Source of the DNA: Emmonsiellopsis sp. PD_33
Lineage: Eukaryota; Ascomycota; Eurotiomycetes; Onygenales; Ajellomycetaceae
Assembly: GCA_032988165.1 (NCBI GenBank)
Contig: JANTQF010000017.1
Coordinates: 173,064 to 237,063 of the forward strand
Direction of reading: 5' to 3'
Length of the DNA stretch: 64,000 nt
Shown here piece by piece: positions 57,651-64,000 of this stretch. Position 1 is the stretch's first letter; every line of letters begins with the position of its first letter. Both the position numbers and the translations under genes were made by a program. Under the pieces are notes generated by a model. The model searched no databases and was not told the origin of the DNA. It saw only the letters and a list, made by a program, of their open reading frames with translations.

Positions 57651-58381
57651 TCATTGGACACTGTATCCCCATGTCAGCAATGCTCCTAGAAGATGGAGCT
57701 CTGGTGTGAGAAAAGGGGGCTAACATACCGCTCAATAAGATGAACCCCCGAAGCGGTCTCCACGATTCCGCTAACCTGGCCTGGCTTCAGAGCAAACGCC
57801 GCCTCCTCGAACTCCGCCTGCATTTCCCCCCGGCCAAAGAAACCCCTGGAGTTTGTCAGCAACGGATGACCCATACAAGTCGAGGGACAGGCAAACGCAC
57901 AAGTCGCCCTTTTTCCTGGCACTGCTGCAGTCCGACTCTGATGTCGCGATATCGCCCAACGTGGCCTCTCCGGATTTTATCCGCTGCTCGTGGGCGCGCA
58001 GAATCTGCAACGCCTCCTCCTTGGAGCGAGTGATCTCCGCTTCCCGCCAGCTGCTTGGCCGTCGGCTCTCGCGGTGTTTGATGAGCAAATGGCTGGCGCG
58101 GATCTTGCCCTCGCCGACTCCGGTGGCGCCGTATCGGTCAGCGGGACCGCTGTGGTGCTGGGCCATGTACAGCTTCAGCTTCTCGGTGTCAGCGTCGGCG
58201 GGGGGTTCCCACCGGGATTCCTTGGTGACGGCGTTGAAATAGTAGGGGAGGTTTTTGGAGGTGGAGTGGCGGACTTCCCAGCCGGAGGGGAGACCTGTCT
58301 CAGCCTGGAGAGGGGGAGTTAGGAGATGTAATGGACAGTAATTGTGATAGTAGAGCATGGGAGAGCGGGGGATGATACCAT
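57651..58381 (-). CDS. ESS1: Ess1/Pin1 phospho-Ser/Thr-Pro peptidyl-prolyl isomerase
   Basis: Four coding exons: 58381-58379 (the ATG alone), 58304-57901, 57845-57729 and 57660-57651. The introns are 74, 55 and 68 bp, each with a CTAAC or GCTGAC branch. The product has 177 residues, the usual fungal Pin1 length. The N-terminus MAETGLPSGWEVRHS starts the WW domain (YYFNAVTKESRWEPP). The parvulin domain follows: IRASHLLIKHRESRRPSSW, then EEALQILRAHEQRIKSGEAT, SDCSSARKKGDLGFFGRGEM, FEEAAFALKPGQVSGIVETA and SGVHLIER. Active-site residues H, R/K (KHRESRRP), the Cys of SDCSSA and the S/T-loop residues are present. Pin1 isomerises pSer/pThr-Pro bonds, notably in the RNA polymerase II C-terminal domain, and affects cell-cycle progression. 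The last exon (RVQ stop) is less certain than the rest. Confidence 0.93.
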
Positions 58382-58888
58382 GCTTTGTAATGTTTTGGCG
58401 GGTAATTGGGTAGCTGGGGGGGGTATTGACGGGTGGGCGGGGAGTTCACAGGGAGGAAGTAGGAGATCTCGGTGTCAGCCAAGTACAGACTCAGCAATGT
58501 CAAGGTCAATGTCAATGTCAGCGTAAACAGACAGGGTGATGCCAACTGCGGGGTGAGGACGCAGCTGCCGGATGCGGCTCTGGGTTAGAGCTGCCGCTGG
58601 TGGCCCGTGCTGCCCGCCTTGCCGCATCGGGCTAGTCGTGGCTAACTTTCCGCGCGCTGCCTGGCTGACTCAGCCCTGCCAAGCCTTCCTCTTGCTCATC
58701 CCTCCCCCGTCTCCAACCTCCTCTGACTTCACTTCACCTTCCACCACCACCACCACCACCTGCGCAACGCATACCGCCACCCCACGTATCCTAGTCCTGC
58801 GACGACTGCCTATCGTCTATAACCCCCTCCTCGAACGACCGCGATATCCTCCCAACAACCTGCCAGAGCATCCACCACGTCCATAAAA
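58382..58888. promoter_or_regulatory. Shared promoter region of ESS1 and RPB9
   Basis: About 500 bases between divergent starts, pyrimidine/CCACC-rich near RPB9. A TGACATTGACATTGACCTTGACATTG repeat on the - strand (58495-58520) lies in the ESS1 leader. Confidence 0.6.
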
Positions 58889-59807
58889 ATGTCCGCATCC
58901 CCCATGTCCGCCTCGGGCGGCGGCGAGCAGTCCGGAAAAGTCGACCAGATCCATTTCAAATTCTGCCGCGAATGCTCCAACCTGCTCTACCCCAAGGAAG
59001 ACCGCACCACCAACACGCTCATGTTCACCTGCCGCACCTGCCACGTCGGCGAGCCCGCCACTTCGCACTGCGTCTTCCAGAACAAACTCAACAGCCAGGT
59101 CGGCGACACCGCCGGCGTCACCCAGGATGTGGGATCTGATCCTACGGTTGGTCTACTTCCCCTATGTACTCTGTGTGGAGAGGAGATTAAATGCTGCGCG
59201 CCGCTTGTTGGGGCTGCGGGGTTTGCTGCGGGTTAGGTGTTTGTCTGGTTGTCTATGTGTCTGTGTCTGTGTTTGTCTGTGGAGTGAGGGAGTTTTGTTA
59301 TTTCTCTTTTGTTATTCTTTTTTATTTCTCACCTCCGCTAGAAACCGGTGCCAGTTCGGTTTCTTTCTTCATTCTTTTACGACGCCATGATGCCACGATG
59401 CCACGACTCTTCTTTTTTACGCTCTTTTATTCCTTCCTTCACCCTCCTTTATCTTTTTTTTATCTTTTTATCCTTCACCTGCAGACCCGCGCAGTCAAAA
59501 ATGTCTCTCATGAAAACCCCGCTCGTTTCAAGAGAATTTTTGGCTAACGAAGGACTTTTCCATTCTTTGATTATGAACGACACAGCTGCCCCGGTCAAAC
59601 AAGCTTTGTCCAAGCTGCGGTGAAAACGAGGCGGTGTTCTTCCAGTCGCAACAGCGGTCTGCGGAAACGGGAATGGTAGGGATCCCCAAATCCATACCCT
59701 TTCTTTTTTTTTGTTGCTTTTTGACTGCAGGTGGGAGTGTTGGCTAATGTGTTCGTTTGAAGAAACTTTACTATGTATGCTGCACTTGCGGCAAGGTGTT
59801 TACGTGA
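58889..59807 (+). CDS. RPB9: RNA polymerase II subunit Rpb9
   Basis: Exons 58889-59146, 59586-59675 and 59763-59807, giving 130 residues. The first intron is unusually long for this window (439 bp, donor GTTGGT, T-rich); the second is 87 bp. The N-terminal zinc ribbon has FCRECSNLLYPKED and FTCRTC, and is followed by VGDTAGVTQDVGSDPT. Splicing joins DPT to LPRSNKLCPSCGENEAVFFQ, SQQRSAETGM, and then KLYYVCCTCGKVFT. This gives the second ribbon with its own C-x2-C pairs, as in TFIIS-like domains. Rpb9 contributes to start-site selection, elongation fidelity and proofreading with TFIIS. The next gene downstream is convergent. Confidence 0.95.
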
Positions 59808-60055
59808 TATGATATGGCGATGGCATAATGTTTTTCCAACTCTGTTATATATTCTCTTTGAGCGGGGCGGTCGGTGCTTTGATTTGTTTGCGGGAGGGAA
59901 GCTTTGGCGTTTTAGGGCATTTCTGTTCTTGTATACAGGATCGGTTTATATTTCTTTTTTAGTAGTTTGGGAATTGGTTTTTGAAATGTGAAATGAACTT
60001 AGATTTGCGCCGATAGAAAAGAAAAAGAAGGAGAATAGTTTATACACGATATATT

Positions 60056-60685
60056 TTACAGATGCATAGGTGCCAGGGACAAGATCTTCGACCAGCCCTT
60101 CTTTTGTAGCTCCAGCCCAACAACTCCTATGCCAGAAATAGTCAGCAATCGATCCCCAGCAACATCTTCAAATCAAAATCAAAATCTTTGCTGTGAAAAC
60201 ACTACTAACCATTCAACCTCGTCCCAATCGGATCCCCCGACTTATTAATCAAGACACACGCATTATCATCGAACTTGACAAAGCTGCCATCGGGTCTCTG
60301 CACCTTTCTCGCCCGGACGACGACGGCATGCCGCACGTCTCCCCGCCGCACCTTGTTGGCGATTCCGCTGCTGTTGGCGCCCTCGGGGCCGAAGTTGCGC
60401 TGTTTCTGCACCACGACAATTATCCGGTCGCCTGTAGGGGGGTAATTTCGTCAGTCGGGACGGTTTTGGAATTGGAGATGTAGATGCAGGTGCAGGGCGC
60501 AGAAAACTGACCGATTGAGGCTGCGCGTTTCATCTTCAGGACACTGGCACATTCGACAATGGCGGCGCCGGAGTTGTCGATGCAGTTAAGCATCGTCTGG
60601 AGATCAATTCGAGTTCTGTTAGCTGCAGGCCTCTCCCCCCAAAACAAAAAGTGGAATGGTATCTGCTCACCTTTAGTTGGATCAT
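60056..60685 (-). CDS. MRPL38: Mitochondrial large-subunit ribosomal protein uL14m
   Basis: Four exons: 60685-60671, 60596-60512, 60431-60210 and 60126-60056, with introns of 74, 80 and 83 bp all in consistent phase, 130 residues. Exon 1 codes only MIQLK. The product then reads TMLNCIDNSGAAIVECASVL, KMKRAASIGDRIIVVVQKQR, NKVRRGDVRHAVVVRARKVQ, RPDGSFVKFDDNACVLINKS and GDPIGTRLNG, which is the uL14 fold. The cytosolic uL14 differs in these blocks, and the bacterial-type sequence marks the mitochondrial form (yeast Mrpl38). uL14 sits at the subunit interface of the mitoribosome. No separate presequence is visible, as is common for this protein. It is head-to-head with SET9. Confidence 0.94.
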
Positions 60686-61251
60686 CTTGATTGCATGACT
60701 TGACTCGAGCACAGAATACCAAACCCAGCCTGGCGTTGATCCTCTATCGTCGTCGAGAGCCAAAATGCGCGAGGAAAGAGCCTCAAATCTTTCGATGCGC
60801 GGCTGCCGGCTCGGCGACATGGATTTTCCGGCTCCGAACGCCCGGCCCCAGCGACCGGCCAATCAGCAGCCGCCGTCCCCTTTCGCAGCTATTTTGAGCC
60901 GCAGCCCCCGACTCGCCTTCTCCTTTCTTTAATCACTTCGCGAGCCTTGTTGACTTGGTGAACTGCGCTTTCGACTGCACGGCTTGGTGGATTGATTGAT
61001 TGACGGGGGATACCGCCGTCCTGTTCTGCTCGTTTGCAGCTTGCTTTGCCCACGATGGTCCTGTCTGTGTGGTTGTTTGCGACGCCGTCTTGTCTGTAAC
61101 CCATTGCTTCTACGCTGCGGCGCATTCATCCCCCGTGTCCGACATATCTAATGCTCTGGCTCGATCCGCCTGTACGCCTGCTATCGTCCTCAGTTAACGT
61201 TTCTCACTTATGCGATAATTTCTCTATTTGCCCGTTGAACCTAAATTCCTG
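60686..61251. promoter_or_regulatory. Shared promoter region of uL14m and SET9
   Basis: 566 bases between divergent start codons, with no other gene. CGACCGGCCAATCAGCAG near 60850 includes a CCAAT box; no clear TATA box. Confidence 0.6.
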
Positions 61252-63251
61252 ATGGCGCCGAGTTCGCCGCCGGAGCGCAAACAGAAGCTGACCCTCTCGC
61301 AACTGGCCAGCTACGATGACGTGCTGACGGACGCATTGGTGGATCGGGTAGGTTTCTTTCTTTTCCCCAGTTCTACAATGACCAATTCACTAATCTGGCG
61401 CGCGTTGATTTTTTTTTTTTTTAGGCATACTTCTGGACGAAAATCCGCAAGAACCGCACCAAATACTTCCCCTGCAGAGGCATCCTGGAAGAAGAAGTGA
61501 CTTCGATCCTCCTGCACGATGTCATTGTCGCCAAGGACGTGCCAAAGGCCGAGAAGGCATTCCTTGCGCTCCCCGGCTTGAAGAAATTCGTCGACAGGCT
61601 CCGGTCTGAGCGGGAGAAGGAATGGTTCCGTCGCCATCTAAGGAAATACATCGCCATTTATCTGCCCGATTGTCCGTTCGAGGTCATGACGACGAACCGC
61701 TACACGATCACGACGCATGAGGCTGCGGTCTCCGCGAGGAGGTTTATTAAATCCGGCGCAACGATACGCGGGCTCAGCGGGACGCTGGTGGCCATGACGC
61801 GCGAGGAGGAGACGGATCTCGACCTGACGCGGAAGGATTTTAGCATTGTCATGTCTAGTCGGAAGAAGACGCCGTCGCTGTTCCTTGGGCCTGCGCGGTT
61901 TGCGAATCATGATTGTAATGCGAATGGGAGGTTGGTGATGCGGGGACCGGAGAGTATGGAGGTTGTCGCGTGTCGGGATATTGTGGTGGGTGAGGAGATT
62001 ACGGTCTCGTATGGTGAGAATTACTTTGGCGAGGATAATTGTGAGTGTCTCTGTTATAGCTGTGAAGTTGCGCAGCGGAATGGATGGGCGGCAGACGGGG
62101 TTGGGTCGGGAACGGAAAGCGAACCGCCCACCCCGGCGGAGACTAGTGAACGGGATTATGCTGCGCTTCCTCGGGCGGGAACGAAACGGAAACGCGCGTC
62201 GGGGTCGCAACTGTTATCTACCGAGAGTTCTACGCCGTCGAGAAGGCGGAAGATAGAGCGCAAATCTTCAAATTTGAGGCTTGAGATGTCTGCGCCTGCC
62301 AGCCCCGATGCCACCGATCCTTCGTTTCTTTCGACTTTGGACCAGTCCCTTTCCGATTATGCAAATAATCATCAGGACCAGACGGTTGCGCCATTGACTC
62401 AGCAGAATGGGATTGGTGATCTCCAACCCGAGACGCGGGATGCTACCAATTTGTATAAATCGACTACTACAAATGATCAACTATCATGTGGCTCTTCAGG
62501 CGCAGATGAACATCATGGTTCCGCAACCTCCGCCTCCGACTCTACCGCTGCAACTTCAGTTCCAGACACCGCGGTACAAATAAAAATTGAACCCGTCGAG
62601 CAAATCTCCGAAGACCCAAATCCGAAAAGTTCTCAAACACTCGATCGATCAATTCCAACCGCAAGGGTCCCGGAACTTGCCTTTGAAGATAACGACGACG
62701 GCGAACTATCCGATTTGTCTAACTCGTGGGAGCTAAACGATGCAGACATGCTAGTCGTGAAACGGGAACCCAGGGCTCGAAGACGCAAACGACACATTAT
62801 AGAAACAGTCGAACAGGAAGGTCCAACCATCCGCGTCCCCGGCGACTACACAAAAACTCCAAAACTCCTCGGCCAGCGATACGATCGCTGGGTCGACTGC
62901 TCCACCTGCAACGCCTGGTTCGTTCAAGGCGATTCATACTTCACGCGCAAGGAATGCCCGCGCTGCGAACGACACTCGAAACTATATGGATACCGCTGGC
63001 CAAAGACAGATAAGGAGGGGCGCAATGATACGGAGGAGCGGGTGATGGACCACCGCACCGTCCATCGGTTTCTGAAATCGGATGAGGAAGCAAAGATCCA
63101 TCGGCGGGATCGGGGGGTGAGTTTTGGCATCAGCCCGACGCCTGATGAGGCTTCGGATGTCAGGACGGATACGGATAGTGAGTTTGGCGATGAGCGGAGG
63201 ATGACGAGGGGGGGTAGGAGGGCGGCGAGGGAGATGAGGATGACGATGTGA
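61252..63251 (+). CDS. set9: Set9/KMT5 histone H4 lysine-20 methyltransferase
   Basis: Exons 61252-61347 and 61425-63251, 77-bp intron (branch CACTAATC, long poly-T, TTTAG), 640 residues. The N-terminus (KLTLSQLASYDDVLTDALVD joined to RAYFWTKIRKN) and RRHLRKYIAIYLPDCPFEV are typical of Set9. The SET domain covers about residues 110-230, with TTHEAAVSARRFIKSGATIR, the AdoMet/catalytic motif RFANHDCNANGRLV, GEEITVSYGENYFG and the post-SET Cys cluster CECLCYSC. A long disordered tail contains basic patches (KRKRASGS). A second conserved C-terminal block follows: YDRWVDCSTCNAWFVQG and RKECPRCERHSKLYGYRWPK, a probable zinc-binding element. Set9 in fission yeast methylates H4K20 and is needed for Crb2-dependent DNA damage checkpointing. 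Confidence 0.94.
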
Positions 63252-64000
63252 TGTGATGCTATGATGGATGGATATTTATTTTATGGTAATATTTAACGAA
63301 ATGAAGGTGGGCAGGCGGGTGGGCTGGATGATCTACAACTTTGGTTGTGTGGGGTTTTATCTGAGGAAATTTGGATGGTGATATGTTTTGTTTGTTGATT
63401 TTCTCTTTTCATGGACATTGGTTGACACCACTTACTTGGCTTGTTTGTTTAATTTATCTCCCCAACTTCCCTGTCCCCCTTTTCTTTTTTTTTTCTTTTT
63501 TTTTTTCCACCATACTCAGGCAGTTGACAAGGTCAAGCCAAGCCAATGCCTCATTCAGTTTTGGGGAAACCATTGTCTTCATTGATACCCGTTGAATATA
63601 AATACATGGATGGATACATGGTTGCACTTGGAAAGAGAAAAGATCCATCTTACCTATCCTACACTGACACACTGATTCATTTGTACATACATGTACATAC
63701 ACTCCTCTTTCTTTCTTCCTTTCTTTCTTCCTTTCTTTCTTCCTTTCTTTCTTTCTTTCCTTCTCCCTTCCTCCTCCTCCTCATCCATCCACCCCCCTCC
63801 TCCCATTCATTCCCACCACCACCACCACCATCTACCCACCTAAATCTCCTCTACCACCCACACTCACACCTCTCCCACCCACAACTGCACCACCATCACA
63901 ACCCCTACCCCCTACCCACAACACCCTTACAATTCTTCCTCCCTCCTCCCCCACCTCCCACATCAATCACTTTCTCACAATGCCACTCCTTCTCATCTCT
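63252..64000. other. Intergenic region to the window end
   Basis: 3' flank of SET9, a poly-T stretch near 63480-63510, then pyrimidine-rich DNA (63700-64000) that looks like the leader of a + strand gene starting beyond the window. No gene seen inside. Confidence 0.5.
63706..63765 (+). repeat. (CTTT/CTTC)n microsatellite
   Basis: Pyrimidine-only tetranucleotide repeat, imperfect, about 60 bases. Confidence 0.9.

Overview
The window is a piece of a filamentous ascomycete nuclear genome. The genes carry short GT-AG introns with CTAAC/CTGAC-like branch sites, and the conserved ones (Doa10, Set9, Ess1/Pin1, Rpb9, uL14m, Snd2/TMEM208) are typical of Eurotiomycetes. A long AT-rich, almost CpG-free repeat block set sharply against a GC-balanced gene block is the bipartite 'isochore' layout known from dimorphic Onygenales such as Blastomyces. 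That placement is an inference; no marker gene proves the species.

Bases 1 to about 30.3 kb are transposon graveyard with no intact gene. (a) Two colinear copies of a 5.55-kb hAT-type DNA transposon ('hAT1') lie at 1-5502 (first 49 bases outside the window) and 6976-12526. The second has matching terminal inverted repeats and an exact 8-bp target duplication. (b) Both sit inside one chromodomain Ty3/gypsy retroelement: the first lies just before reverse transcriptase sequence, the second splits the integrase. (c) A 12.4-kb element ('hAT2', 16210-28584) has 15-bp perfect terminal inverted repeats and a degenerate hAT transposase on the + strand. On the - strand it carries a degenerate SNF2-family helicase gene, and at least 16 copies of a short palindrome are scattered through it. 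(d) hAT2 itself sits inside another unclassified, broken - strand coding sequence (28.6-30.3 kb). Sampled differences between the hAT1 copies are all C/T or G/A transitions and CpG is nearly absent, as expected after RIP-like mutation.

From 30.7 kb the DNA is normal and gene-rich. Next to the AT-rich border is an accessory trio: an ankyrin protein that looks like the back half of a NACHT-ankyrin NLR, a protein with a possible nuclease-like motif, and an FTA2/kinase-like protein. Then come mostly housekeeping genes: SND2, a large fungal protein ending in KDEL, the ERAD ubiquitin ligase Doa10/Ssm4, a HeLo-like/pseudokinase/trypsin-like protease fusion, two hypothetical proteins, ESS1, RPB9, mitochondrial uL14 and the H4K20 methyltransferase Set9.

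The genes do not form a pathway. Doa10 and SND2 both act at the ER membrane but lie on either side of an unrelated gene. ESS1/RPB9 and uL14m/SET9 are head-to-head pairs that probably share promoter regions. I saw no rRNA, convincing tRNA or CRISPR array. The candidates for something undescribed are the SNF2-carrying hAT element with its palindromes and the HeLo-pseudokinase-protease protein.
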